NCBI RefSeq assembly: GCF_042477335.2
Contig: NC_091245.1
Location: 81,878,501 to 81,942,500 of the forward strand
DNA: 64,000 nt
Origin: Ovis canadensis
Lineage: Eukaryota; Chordata; Mammalia; Artiodactyla; Bovidae
Reading direction: 5' to 3'
The notes below the pieces were generated by a model. That model did no database searches. It had not been told where the DNA came from and was given only the letters and a program-made list of their open reading frames with translations. Each line of letters starts with the position of its first letter. Position 1 is the stretch's first letter. The position numbers and the translations under genes are program-made. Positions 22,491 to 33,720 of the stretch are shown here, one piece after another.

Positions 22491-24725
22491 AAATACTTGG
22501 AAATACAAAGTAATGACCTTGTTAATCTCCATTAATATGGCATCCATGAAAAAATTTAAATCTCTCAAAGATTACTGAAAGAGAGCTTCAAATTTTTAAG
22601 TGGTAAGTTTATTAACAAAATTTCTGTGTGTAGGTAATTTTTGTATATGAAACCTCTTTTTTTCCTAGTGACGTAAACTAACTTTAACAAAAATTAGGAA
22701 ATTGAGAAAAAAAATCTTTAAAGGTGGAAATATCATCATAAGTAACAGCTCAAATTCAAAGAGGAAAATGAGATATACAAGACTGAACTCCAAACTTGAT
22801 TCTTCTCTAGCTTTTTCCTACACTGACCATTTATCCTTTATGTGTTCATTTCCTTTTCTACTCCCTTAGAATCAGTCTTTAATAATGTAATTTCTAAATA
22901 GCTTATTTCAAGTCATTGGACTATTTAAGGTCTTCAATTTGACACAGAAACACCTTCCAGTTCATTCCGTCAATAATAGAACAATTATATTTTCTGAAAT
23001 AAAATTGCTGCCATGTTACTCTCTGGCTTAAATATTTTCAATGGTTTCTTATTATCCTAAAGATAAACCTCAAGTCCTTTCATATATTATAAGCTCACCA
23101 TGATTTGGCTCTTGCGTTAATTTCCAGTCTAACAGATGTGATTCTCAGTGGGAGCTTATAGAGAAATATTGAAGTTTGTATGGAGTGTTATTCTTTGTCA
23201 CAAAAAACTGTTGGGGTGGGCCACTGTTGCCATTTATAGGTTAAGGGCTGATTTGATACCTTTCAATACACAGGAATTGTCATATAATGGAAACACACTG
23301 CGGCTCTTATATTTCTGACCAGATATTATGTAGATTAAAAATCCATTTAAATTATTTGATACAAGGATGTAAATCACTTCTACATGTAAAAGAAAATTTT
23401 GGAATGCTATTAAGATTTACTAATTTTTCCAGGTAGGTAATTGCTGTACAAATCAGGGCAAGAGTGCAATTTATTTGGAAGGTTACCAAGAATTGCTTAC
23501 TGTTTTGGAAAATAATGCCACGTGTAGAGCAATAGAAATTCAGCAAATTTAATTATTGTTAAGGTTTGAGCTCTAATTCCCCCTATAATCTGGCATACTG
23601 GGTTGGAAAACTGACTTTTAATGATTAACTCCAACACAAGGACACAGTTTGGGGAAAAGTTCAGGCTGAAATTTGGTCTGCACACATGTACCAACAATTT
23701 AGTCCAAGCATGACAGATAACAGATACATGATAATGTCTAGATACCAGTAATATTGAATGGTAATCTACTTATTACTTGGGACAAAAAATTCCCATTATT
23801 AAAACTCAACTCTGAAATTGACAAGGATCATATAAGATTAACACTGTATAGAATTATCAGAGAATTTAATTGAGGAATTGAAATGAGCTGGCATTAAAAA
23901 TGTATAGCACTTGGTTAGGCAGAGTAGAAGGCAAAATGGAAGTGGCAAGGAGGTAAAAGGAAATCATTAAAAACACTAAGAGGTAAGTAGGAAAAAAAAA
24001 ACAATTAGTCACATTTTTGTAATTTGGAATCATGAAAATATATCACCACTCAGAAAAATGGCAAAACCTAAATGTGAACTTTGTCCTCTAATGGAAAAGT
24101 CTTTTCAACAAGGTCATGAACTGTCATGTTGCACAATTCTAGTGGTTAATGTTTATATTGTGTTTTGTGTTGCTCCCTGAAGTTGTGTAAAATAGAAACC
24201 CTTCTTAGATTATTATCACTTTACTGGAGATATGCCTCTTAACATGATAATTCTGTTTGAACTTTCAGTGCAACACCATGAGTCTATCATTTATTCTTTC
24301 CACACACATTTGTCACATGCATATTTAATCATTTATTTCAAGCCTCGGTCATTTAAAGTTTTGAAATTGATTGAAAATAGAGGTCAGGTTAGAGAGAAGA
24401 TATTTCTTTACCTGCAGAATGCTAAGATATTTGATTGAATGCATGCAGAATTGCAAGAACCTTGAGTTGCATTTGAAGAAGAGGATAATGTAGTGCTCCC
24501 TCACTTAAATATGCTGTAAATCCAGTGCATTCATCTTAGAACGTTTTATAGCAATTCACTAAGAAAGAACATGTGCAGTCTTGTTTGGGTGTGGGGAAAG
24601 GTCTGGGAGAGGGAGCTAAGAGTTGCCAAGAAGTTCAGCAAAGCAGAAAGAGACAGGCTATAAGTTGGGAGCCGCTTTGCCAGTTTTTCTGAGTAAGGAA
24701 ACTCTATGCAAGATTATACCCACCC
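22491..24725. other. Long unassigned stretch with one L2-like piece
   Basis: No gene or lineage-specific transposon is visible over about 2.2 kb. The part at 22985-23130 (ccatgttactctctggctta, aagataaacctcaagtcctt) resembles L2 sequence in plus orientation, low confidence. The remainder is AT-rich with no readable signal. Confidence 0.4.
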
Positions 24726-24914
24726 TTCTAATGGTAAAGAACCGACCTACCAATACAGGAGATGTAGAGACACGGGTTTGATCTCTGGGTTGGGAAGATC
24801 CCCTGGAGGAGAACATAGCAATCCACTCCAGTATTCTTGTCTGGAGATTCCATGGACAAAGGAGCCTGGTGGGCTATAGTCCATAGCGTCACACAGAGTC
24901 GGACAGAACTGAAG
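24726..24914 (+). mobile_element. Bov-tA SINE
   Basis: Head slightly truncated (aatggtaaagaaccgaccta, B-box-like gggtttgatctc), then ccactccagtattcttgtct and gtcggacagaactgaagtga. TSD not resolved. Confidence 0.9.
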
Positions 24915-24996
24915 TGACTTAAAATGCACTACATTCACAGGCTTGTTCCTAATCAGAGCCATTTAGGTTTCAGCATTGCAAATGTGGTACGTGAAA

Positions 24997-25150
24997 CAAT
25001 TTTTGGCATTGTCCTTCTTTGGGATTGGAATGAAACTGGCCTTTTCCACTCCAGTGGCCACTGATGAGTTTTCCAAATTAGATGGTATATTGAGTGCAGC
25101 ACTGTAACAGCATCATCTTTAGGATGTGAAATAGCTCAGCTGGATTTCCA
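24997..25150 (-). mobile_element. Short BovB fragment, antisense
   Basis: About 150 bp corresponds to the early RT region (cattgtccttctttgggatt ... aacagcatcatctttaggat). It abuts a plus-strand BovB at 25151 that contains its own copy of the same region near 25545-25700, so the two pieces are not halves of one simple inversion. Confidence 0.85.
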
Positions 25151-26686
25151 AGGGAAGATATAACCATTTGAAGGTAGAGTTCCAGAGAAGAGCAAGGAGA
25201 GATAGGAAAGCCTTCATCACTGACCAACGTAAAGAAATAGAGGAAAACAATAGAACAGGAAAGACTAGAGATCCCTTCAAGAAAGTTAGAGATACAAAGG
25301 GAACATTTCATGCAAAGATGGGCATAATATAAGACAGAAATTGTGTAGATCTAACAAAAACAGAAGATATTAAGAAGAGTTGGCAAGAATATACAGAAAA
25401 AGTATACAAAAAAGATCTTCATGACCCAGATAACCATGATGGTGTGGTCACTCACCTAGAGCCAGACATTCTGGCATGTGAAGTCAAGTAGACATTAGGA
25501 AGCATCACTACGAACAAAGCTAGTGGAGGTGATGGAATTCCAGTTGAGCTATTTCAAAATCCTAACAGATGATGCTGTGAAAGTGAAAGTACTCAATATG
25601 TCAACAAATTTGGAAAACTCAGCAGTGGCCACAGGACTGGAAAAGGTCAGTTTTCATCCCAATCCTGAAGAAAGGCAATGCCAAAGAATGTTCCAACTAC
25701 TGCACAATTGACTCATCACACATGCTAGCAAAGTAATGCTCAAAATTCTCCAAGTCTGGCTTCAACAGTACGTGAACTGTGAACTTCCTGATGTTCAAGC
25801 TGGATTTAGAAAAGGCAGAGGAACCAGAGATCAAATTGCCAAAATCTGCTGGATCATGGAGAAAGCAAGAGAGTTACAGAAAAACATCTACTTCTGCTTT
25901 ATTGACTATGCCAGAGCCTTTAACTGTGTGGATCACAACCAACTGTGGAAAATTCTGAAAGAGATGGGAATACCAGACCACCTGACCTGCCTCCTGAGAA
26001 ATCTGTATGCAGGTCAAGAAGCAACACTTAGAACTGGAAATGGAACAACAGACTGGTTCCAAATCTGGAAAGGAGTACATCAAGGCTGTATATTGTCACC
26101 ATGCTTATTTAAGTTATATGCAGAGTACATCATGAGAAATACTGGGCTGGATAGAGCACAAGCTGGAATCAAGATTGCCAGGATAAATATCAATAATTTC
26201 AGATACACAAATGACACCACCCTTATGGTAGAAAGTGAAGAAGAAGTAAAGAGCCTTTTGAAAAAAAGTGAAAGAGGAGAGTGAAAAAGTTGGCTTAAAA
26301 CTCAACATTCAGAAAACTAAGATCATGGCATCTGGTCCCATCATTCCATGGCAAATAGGATGGGGAAACAATGGAAATAGTTAGAGACTTTATTTTAGGG
26401 GGCTCCAAAATCACTGCAGATGGTGACTGCAGCCCTGAATTTAACAGATGCTTACTCATTGGAAGAAAAGCTATGACCAACTTAAACAGCTTATTAAAAA
26501 GCAGAGACATTACTTTACCCACAAAGATTCATCTAGTCAAAGCTATGGTTTTTCCAGTAGTCATGTATGGATGTGAGAGTTGGACCATAAAGTAGACTGA
26601 GTGCCGAAGCATTGACACTTTCAAGCTGGGGTGTTGGAGAAGACTCATGAGAGTCCCTTGGACTTCAAGGATAACAAACCAGTCAA
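25151..26686 (+). mobile_element. BovB LINE, first part, interrupted by L1_BT
   Basis: Starts upstream of the linker (agatataaccatttgaaggt), passes the RT domain and reaches the C-terminal region at about 26680 (accagtcaat). L1_BT then interrupts it. It resumes at 28651. Frames are broken at 25490, 25730, 26284 and 26595. Confidence 0.94.
25736..26284 (+). pseudogene. BovB reverse transcriptase fragment
   Basis: This 182-codon open piece of the RTE-type RT shows LPDVQAGFRKGRGTRDQIAK (fingers), FCFIDYARAFNCVDHNQLW (motif A, catalytic Asp present), GVHQGCILSPCLF (motif B) and FRYTNDTTLM. In the last, the YADD box has become YTND, losing the first catalytic aspartate, so activity is not expected. 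It ends at a stop shortly after the SLLKKSERGE segment. There is no endonuclease in frame. Confidence 0.94.
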
Positions 26687-26788
26687 TTAGGATATAAAAT
26701 CAACACACAGAAATCCCTTGCATTCCTATACACGAATAATGAGAAAGTAGAAAAAGAAATTAAGGAAACAATTCCATTCACCATTGCA

Positions 26789-27253
26789 ATGAAAAGAATA
26801 AAATACTTAGGAATATATCTACCTAAAGAAACTAAAGACCTATATATAGAAAACTATAAAACACTGATGAAAGAAATCAAAGAGGACACTAATAGATGGA
26901 GAAATATACCATGTTCATGGATCGGAAGAATCAATATAGTGAAAATGAGTATACTACCCAAAGCAATTTATAAATTCAATGCAATCCCTGTCAAGCTACC
27001 AGCCACATTTTTCACAGAACTAGAACAAATAATTTCAAGATTTGTATGGAAATACAAAAAACCTCGAATAGCCAAAGCAATCTTGAGAAAGAAGAATGGA
27101 ACTGGAGGAATCAACTTGCCTGATCAGGCTCTACTACAAAGCCACAGTCATCAAGACAGTATGGTACTGGCACAAAGACAGACACATAGATCAATGGAAC
27201 AAAATAGAAAGCCCAGAGATAAATCCACACACATACGGACACCTTATCTTTGA
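26789..27253 (+). pseudogene. L1 ORF2 RT-thumb fragment
   Basis: A 154-codon open piece starting at [20 protein letters not shown], the end of the L1 RT domain. [20 protein letters not shown] and [20 protein letters not shown] follow. The L1 frame shifts near 27120 and its continuation is at 27096-27311 ([20 protein letters not shown]). It is a fragment of an inactive element. Confidence 0.92.
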
Positions 27254-27338
27254 CAAAGGAGGCAAGAATATACAATGGAGTAAAGACAATCTCTTTAACA
27301 AGTGGTGCTAGGAAAACTGGTCAACCACTTGTAAAAGA

Positions 27339-27893
27339 ATGAAACTAGATCACTTTCTAACACCGTACACAAAAATAAACTCAAAACAGATTAAAGATCT
27401 AAATGTAAGATCAGAAACTATAAAACTCCTAGAGGAGAATATAGGCAAAACACTCTCAGAAATAAATCACAGCAGGATCCTCTATGATCCACCTCCCAGA
27501 ATACTGGAAATAAAAGCAAAAATAAACAAATGGGATCTAATTAAAATTAAAAGCTTCTGCACAACAAAGGAAAATATAAGCAAGCTGAAAAGACAGCCTT
27601 CTGAATGGGAGAAAATAATAGCAAATGAAGCAACTGACAAACAACTAATCTCAAAAATATACAAGCAACTTATGCAGCTCAATTCCATAAAAATAAACGA
27701 CCCAATCAAAAAATGGGCCAAAGAACTAAATAGACATTTCTCCAAAGAAGACATACAGATGGCTAACAAACACATGAAAAGATGCTCAACATCACTCATT
27801 ATTAGAGAAATGCAAATCAAAACCACAATGAGGTACCACTTCACACCAGTCAGAATGTCTGTGATCCAAAAATCTGCAAGCAATAAATGCTGA
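27339..27893 (+). pseudogene. L1 ORF2 C-terminal fragment
   Basis: A 184-codon piece with [40 protein letters not shown] and [20 protein letters not shown]. It ends at a stop inside the cysteine motif, where the CWRGCG equivalent reads C-stop. The remaining C-terminus is open at 27990-28322 ([20 protein letters not shown] ... SQKEKHQYSILTHIYGI, stop). It parallels 21157-21788 of the other L1_BT copy. Confidence 0.93.
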
Positions 27894-28650
27894 CGAGGGT
27901 GTGGAGAAAAGGGAACCCTCCTACACTGTTGGTGGGAATGCAAACTAGTACAGCCACTATGGAGAACAGTGTGGAGATTCCTTTAAAAATTGCAAATAGA
28001 ACTACCTTATGACCCAGCAATCCCACAGCTGGGCATACACACCGAGGAAACCAGAATTGAAAGAGACACATGTACCCCAATGTTCATCACAGCACTGTTT
28101 ATAATAGCCAGGACATGGAAACAACCTAGATGTCCATCAGCAGATGAATGGATAAGAAAGCTGTGGTACATACACACAATGGAGAATTACTCAGCCATTA
28201 AAAAGAATTCATTTGAATCAGTTCTGATGAGATGGATGAAACTGGAGCCAATTATACAGAGTGAAGTAAGCCAGAAAGAAAAACACCAATACAGTATACT
28301 AACACATATATATGGAATTTAGGAAGATGACAATGACGACCCTGTATGCAAGACAGGAAAAAAGACACAGATGTGTATAACGGACTTTTGGACTCAGAGG
28401 GAGAGGGAGCGGGTGGGATGATTTGGGAGAATGGGAATTCTAACATGTATACTATCATGTAAGAATTGAATCGCCAGTCCATGTCTGACGTAGGGTGCAG
28501 CATGCTTGGGGCTGGTGCATGGGGATGACCCAGAGAGATGTTGTGGGGAGGGAGGTGGGAGGGGGGGTCATGTTTGGGAATGCATGTAAGAATTAAAGAT
28601 TTTAAAATTAAAAAAAATAAATAATAAATAAAAATTAAAAAAATAAAAAT

Positions 28651-28941
28651 AAAGGAAATCCACCCTGAATATTGACTGGAAGGACTGATGCTGAAACTGA
28701 AGCTCCAATACTTGGGCCACCTGCTGTGAAGGGCCAACTAATTCAAAAAGACCCTGATCCTGGGAAAGATTGAAAGTGGGAGAAGAAGGGGACAACTGAG
28801 GACCAGTAGGTTGGATGGCATCACTGACTCAATGGACATGAGTTTGAGCAGCCTCCTAGAGATGGTGAAGGACAGAGAAGCCTGGCATGCTGCAGTCCAT
28901 GGGGGTGCAAAGAGTCGGACATGACTGAGGGACTGAACAAC
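28651..28941 (+). mobile_element. BovB LINE, second part after L1_BT
   Basis: Resumes the BovB of 25151-26686 with aaggaaatccaccctgaata, passes ctccaatacttgggccacct and ggatggcatcactgactcaa, and ends in gactgaac plus an (AAC)n tail at 28939-28949. Confidence 0.93.
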
Positions 28942-28995
28942 AACAACAATCACAGATGTAAACATACTTTTATTTACCTTCTGAAAGCAGCTTCT

Positions 28996-29225
28996 GGCTG
29001 CCCAGGTGGTGTTAGTGGTAAAGGACCTGCCTGCCAATGCAGAATACATAAGAAATTTGGATTTGATTTCTGGGTATGGAAGATCCCTTATAGGAGGGCA
29101 TGGCAATCCACTCCAGTATTCTTCCCTGGAGAATCACATGGACAGAGGAACCTGGCAGGCTCCTGGCATGCTGCAGTCCATGGGGTCACAAAGAGTTGGA
29201 CACAACTGAAGCTGAAGCAACTTAG

Positions 29226-29228
<3 letters not shown>
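28996..29228 (+). mobile_element. Bov-tA SINE with microsatellite tail
   Basis: Head ggctgcccaggtggtgttag, body ccactccagtattcttccct, end aagctgaagcaacttagcat. The near-TSD aaagcagcttct (28984-28995) and aaagcatcttct (29269-29280) has one mismatch and encloses both SINE and microsatellite. The (CA)n therefore grew from the SINE tail. Confidence 0.94.
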
Positions 29229-29266
<38 letters not shown>

Positions 29267-29270
29267 ACAA
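29229..29270. repeat. (CA)n microsatellite
   Basis: About 16 uninterrupted CA units, then short interrupted units (caaacacacacaa). The antisense VCVCVC-type open frames here are artefacts of the repeat. Confidence 0.97.
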
Positions 29271-29280
29271 AGCATCTTCT

Positions 29281-30500
29281 ACAGTATGGATTTGCTGAGG
29301 GATACACTAAAATATGCATATTGCTAAAAAGGAAGTTTATTGATCATTTTTATTCCTCTTCACTTCCAAGCAGGTAGTGAGAGTGAGCACTGCATCAAGT
29401 TTACAGCTTAAAACTGCCCTAAAATTTTGATTACAAGAGACTTAATAATCATGTTTTACTTCTGTAGTTTAATTGGCTCTAAACCTTGATGGTAATCTAA
29501 ACAATTCCTATCAAGCTTACAAACTTACGCTCTATTAAGAATTCCTCTTACTGTAATGTACTCATACCATTTTTATTGTCAATCCTCATGAAACAAATTA
29601 GGCTAATTATATCCTGAAGTTTAAAGTTTTGCTTGAGACTTTATTTGCTCTTGAATTACAAATTTAAGTCAATTATTTTTCTTCCCAAGGTGCAATATCC
29701 TTTTAGTTTGCCCATGAGTTGGCCTACCAGCCTTATATCCTTTATGCCTTCTCTTCTCTCATTATCACTATTTCCTATTTATATTGTTTCATCAGCAAAG
29801 TGAATAAGAACATAGGTTCTAGTGATAGTCTTCATAAATTTAATACCAAATGTATTGGTTACTAGCTATATGGTCTTTGAATAAACTTTTATGCCTAGTT
29901 TCCATGTAAAAATTAGTGAAAACACTACTATTTTTACCCATTTGTTACAATGATTCAAGGAGATAATATACATATGAAGGTTAGCAAGGTACCTGGCATG
30001 TAAACAGACTCTATACTATTAGTTATTATTGTTGTTGATGGTGTTACATATTTTATATGTTTAATAAATTTATTGCCAAAACTTTTCTGTTACTTTTTAT
30101 ATTCAAACAAAACATTTAACTTTTCTTTCCTTAGTATTTTTTAGCATCATGACCAAATATCTTTTATTAAATAGGCATATTTTGCTATGCTTGTTTTTAT
30201 GTAATGTTTACAAATAAATGGCAAGCCATACTTCACAAACACTTGAAGAATTGTACCATACAGATATCTCACATGAATTTAGTCTAATGATTTAGCTATA
30301 AAGTTGTCACATTTTAAAATATTGGGCAGTGACAGGAGTGCATTTATAGAATCAATCATTTTAGCAATATTTGCCTTTTAGAGTTTAAGAAGTAATTTCA
30401 AAGGTAAAATAAAAATCATGAATCCATAACTTAGAGTAATTTCACTTTTAGTAAAATTTTTTGATCAATAAAATATATGATTATTACAAGTTATTATAAA
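29281..30500. other. Unassigned, containing a MIR-like piece
   Basis: No gene visible. The part at 29797-30050 (aataagaacataggttctag, tactagctatatggtctttg, aaggtacctggcatgtaaac) follows MIR consensus order in plus orientation, moderately diverged. Confidence 0.45.
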
Positions 30501-30551
30501 TTATTTATTTTATTTTTATTTTTTATATTTATTTTATTTATTATTTATTTA
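30501..30551. repeat. TTTAT-rich low-complexity tract
   Basis: Imperfect tttat/ttta repeats, probably the reverse complement of the A-rich tail of the adjoining antisense SINE. Confidence 0.8.
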
Positions 30552-30685
30552 TTTGGCTGTGCTGGGTCTTAGTTGTGGCATGCAAAGTCTTTGTTGCGGA
30601 ATGTGGGATCTAGTTCCCTGATGAATGCAGGCCCCCTGCATTGGGAGAATGGAGTCTTAGCCACTGGACCACCAGCAAAGTTTAA
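30552..30685 (-). mobile_element. CHR-type cetartiodactyl SINE, antisense
   Basis: The order ggctgtgctgggtcttagtt, ggaatgtgggatctagttcc and ccactggaccaccagcaaag is the antisense CHR SINE pattern, shared by whales, hippos and ruminants and older than Bov-tA. Confidence 0.75.
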
Positions 30686-30697
30686 CAGGATTTATGC

Positions 30698-30964
30698 TAC
30701 TGCTGCTGCTAAGTCGCTTCAGTCGTGTCTGACTCTGTGTGACCCCATGGACGGCAGCCCACCAGGCTCCCCTGTCCCTGGGATTCTCCAGGCAAGAACA
30801 CTGGAGTGGGTTGCCATTTCCTTCTCCAATGCATGAAAGTGAAACATGAAAGTGAAGTCGCTCGGTCATGTCCGACTCTTAGCGACCCCATGGACTGCAG
30901 CCTACCAGGCTCCTCCATCCATGGGATTTTCCAGGCAAGAGTACTGTAGTGGGGCACCTTCTCT
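30698..30964 (-). mobile_element. Bov-A2 dimeric SINE
   Basis: Antisense full dimer: tail ctgctgctgctaagtcgctt, linker gaaagtgaaacatgaaagtg, head end tactgtagtggggcacc. No clear TSD. It lies 12 bp from the CHR SINE. Confidence 0.93.
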
Positions 30965-30970
30965 GTGTTG

Positions 30971-31050
30971 CTTCAATAGCAATATTTAAACACATAGTAT
31001 TTTGCTAATACTTAAATAGCAATATTTAAACACATAGTAACAATATGTGT
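30971..31050. repeat. 40-bp tandem duplication
   Basis: The 25-bp core at 30975-30999 (starts aatagcaatatttaaacaca, ends tagta) is repeated perfectly at 31015-31039. The offset is 40 bp, with cttc/ctta just before each core. Confidence 0.93.
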
Positions 31051-31679
31051 GGGGCTTACAGATATTCAGGTGAAAGCAATGTCTTGTTAACCAAACCTTG
31101 TAACTGCCTAATAGTTTCAGACTACTGATGTCACCTCCAGGAAAACCACATCCAAAGAAACAGTGACTCCCTTCACTTACACTATCTTCTTAGTCACTTT
31201 TTCCTAAATTTAACTTCTCTAACCATGGGTAGCTGAAGTAGAAACAAAAACAAGTAAAATCAAGTAGTAAGTGGCATACAAAATTTTGCCTCACATTCAA
31301 ATAGCTGCTTTAGGAACCACAAGGCACTATTTTTCATTTTTTATTTTAAAACAAATATTTGCCTGTTCTAATAAAATGCTCAAACTTTCCCATAAACAAA
31401 ATAGGCAGGCATTTAGAATCAATGATTTGCATTAGTGTGATCACCAATAAATTTAAATATAAATACATGCTATATTTTCTGCAAAAAGAGTCCTTTAGCA
31501 GTCAGGAAAATAATTCAATAGATATTTTTAGACCTAGTCTAAGACTCTCTCAGGTTAATAAAAATATGTTTAAATATTAATTATAATTATTTCACATGCT
31601 ACAGTTATTAAGACTTCTCTTGACTGATGCCCAGAAGTTACAGAGATAAGAATTTAATTGTTATCTTCTTAATAGGTAT
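31051..31679. other. Unassigned AT-rich sequence
   Basis: Nothing recognisable. Confidence 0.4.
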
Positions 31680-32200
31680 TTGGTGTGGTGACATTAATAT
31701 CAGACAAAGAGGACTTTAAGGCAAGGAGTATATTGAGAGAAGTTTTCATAATAATGAAAAATGCCAACTTAAGAGGAAGATATAACAATATTTATATTTG
31801 TGCTCCCCTGTATTCAATATATATAGTGCCAAAAATGAACTAAAAGGTAAAAAATAAGCAAATATCATAATTGTTAATTGTAACACAGCTTGGTACAAGT
31901 AACATAATTAACTACATAATGAATTAGCATATGTAGAACATTGAGTTGAACGTTTTCAGAACACGTGATCTTTTTAGCTACACAGAGACTACATTTAATC
32001 AATTTTTGACCATAATTTTTATCATATGCTAGGCAGTAAAGAAAACCTTAGTAAATTTGAAAATGTCAAATTCCTACAGATTACATCTGGAGCCCACAAG
32101 AAATAAACCAAAATTAAATGATATAAAAATTTATTGGAATATAATTTTAAATTATATTTTAAAATGTTTGGAACTTAAGCCCTTCAAAATAACTTCTGAG
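31680..32200 (+). mobile_element. Old L1 (L1M-type) ORF2 fragment
   Basis: Landmarks in ORF2 order: taatatcagacaaagaggac, aagaggaagatataacaata, cagaacacgtgatcttttta, atgctaggcagtaaagaaaa and agcccacaagaaataaacca. They lie around the endonuclease-RT linker. Highly diverged with no open frame. Confidence 0.6.
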
Positions 32201-32229
32201 TCAAAAAAGATCTACCATGGACACAAAGA

Positions 32230-32550
32230 TATCCTCCACGTAAGAACTCCATCTTCCCTGTGGACAAAACCAATTGGATTAGCCTTGAGTCTATGTGGAA
32301 AAAGAAAGAGGTTCAGCTGAGTCCAGTTTTCCAACTGTCCTTGCCAAAGTATTTAGCATCTGTGTGAAGCCTTCTGAACCTCTATAAGAGCCGAGCTACA
32401 AGGTAAAAATAAGAAACAACCCCAGTCAGTCATTGGTACAATGAGTAGAAAAATTGCCAACCACTTTCTTTTTGAATTTCTGACTCAAAAAATCATGACA
32501 TATAATGAAATTGTTGTTTTAAGTCACTGAGACAGCCTATTAAGTTTGCT
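32230..32550 (+). mobile_element. Possible old LTR fragment
   Basis: The 3' part (aaaatcatgacatataatga, aattgttgttttaagtcact) resembles the end of an ancient MaLR-like LTR. Upstream text is not clearly assignable. Confidence 0.35.
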
Positions 32551-32639
32551 GAAGCTACTCAATCTGTCATTCAGAAAGATAAAAATTTATCCTGAGACTC
32601 AAATACAAGTTCAACTATTATTTGCAACATACTTTGGTA

Positions 32640-33720
32640 CAGGAAAAGTTGGGGAAAGCATTTTTATGAGGATTTTAGAAGCTTTGGAGGGTCACAGAGT
32701 ACTTACAGTTTCCTGTGTCTGGAGATGGAAGAACATAGACAAGGTGGAACAGGACAGAGTCTCTGTGGCTAATGACCAGTTAGTTAGGTCTGGTGTTTTG
32801 CACTGGTCTCAGCCTATTGGTCGGAGAAGGCAATGACACCCCACTCCAGTACTCTTGCCTGGAAAATCCCATGGACAGAGGAGCCTGGTAGGCTGCAGTC
32901 CATGGGGTCGCTAAGGGTTGGACATGACCGAGCAACTTCACTTTCACGTTTCACTTTCATGCATTGGAGAAGGAAATGGCAACCCTCTCCAATGTTCTTG
33001 CCTGGAGAATCCCAGGGAGGGGTAGCCTGCTGGGCTGCTGCCTATGGGGTCACACAGAGTCAGACACGACTAAAGTGATTTAGCAGCAGCAGCAGCAGCA
33101 GCAGCCTATTGGTAGTGATGTTATTGGCTAGGAAAGCCTAGGCACTCACCTAGGCCCATACTACTTGTAGCAGGCACCTACAGGAGTTTCTCTAAATGGA
33201 GCCAATGTAGTGACAATATCGGGCCCTTGTGGTTTTTTATTATGATTGTTAGACTTACCTTGGGACCAGCCATCAGGAAACTGTGAGAAGCCAAGGTTTA
33301 TTACTCATGAGTACTGAAGAGTGCACAGCACCCCTGGGTCACACAATGAGGTTGCAGGGGGGAAGAGAGGGAGAGAGAGGAAGAGAAATCATGTACTTTG
33401 GCTTCTGCCTTTATTAGCATCTTGGGTAGGGACCTAAGGTTTCATGCATTTGCTTGTCACTGGTGAATTTAAACACATAAGAACAAGAATGTGGGTGAGG
33501 TGTCATTCAAGTAAGTGGTCAGTTATCTGGGTTACCTGGAGTTTTCTGAAAGGGGTGTTTCATGGGTGTGAGCGGCCTTCTTTCTTAACTAGTTGTTTAG
33601 CTAGTAGCTCTGTCATTATGCTGGCAACTTGTTTATTCAAAATGGATATCTTTGAAATCAAAAACTTGATGTTGGGCATTAACATTACAAGCAAAACTTA
33701 ACTATCAGGCTCTTACACTA
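32640..33720 (-). mobile_element. Possible ruminant LTR/ERV relic hosting a SINE
   Basis: A less AT-rich block lies on both sides of the SINE at 32822 (cagtttcctgtgtctggaga; then ggctaggaaagcctaggcac, gagaagccaaggtttattac). It looks like one repeat, possibly an antisense LTR with AATAAA near 33298. There is no retroviral coding text. The assignment is an impression only. Confidence 0.33.
32822..33101 (+). mobile_element. Bov-A2 dimeric SINE with (AGC)n tail
   Basis: Complete: head cggagaaggcaatgacaccc, both monomers, then about eight AGC units at 33082-33105. TSD cagcctattggt at 32810-32821 and 33102-33113; its first base is ambiguous with the tail. Confidence 0.96.

Larger units (their letters stand above)
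26687..28650 (+). mobile_element. L1_BT LINE inserted into BovB
   Basis: This is 1.96 kb of bovine-type L1, 5'-truncated just after the RT catalytic core (start gatataaaatcaacacacag). ORF2 C-terminus, 3' UTR (gggagcgggtgggatgattt, catgcttggggctggtgcat) and an A-rich tail to 28650 follow. BovB sequence lies on both sides. A few bases of the BovB target appear missing, and a normal L1 TSD is not evident. Confidence 0.95.

Noticed and set aside
27482-27943. Minus-strand frame of 153 codons with hydrophobic stretches resembling a membrane protein
   Set aside because: Antisense of L1 ORF2. The same apparent protein appears opposite the other L1_BT copy at 21260-21658.
29088-29319. Valine/cysteine-rich open frames
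   Set aside because: Translation of the (CA)n microsatellite and the neighbouring SINE.
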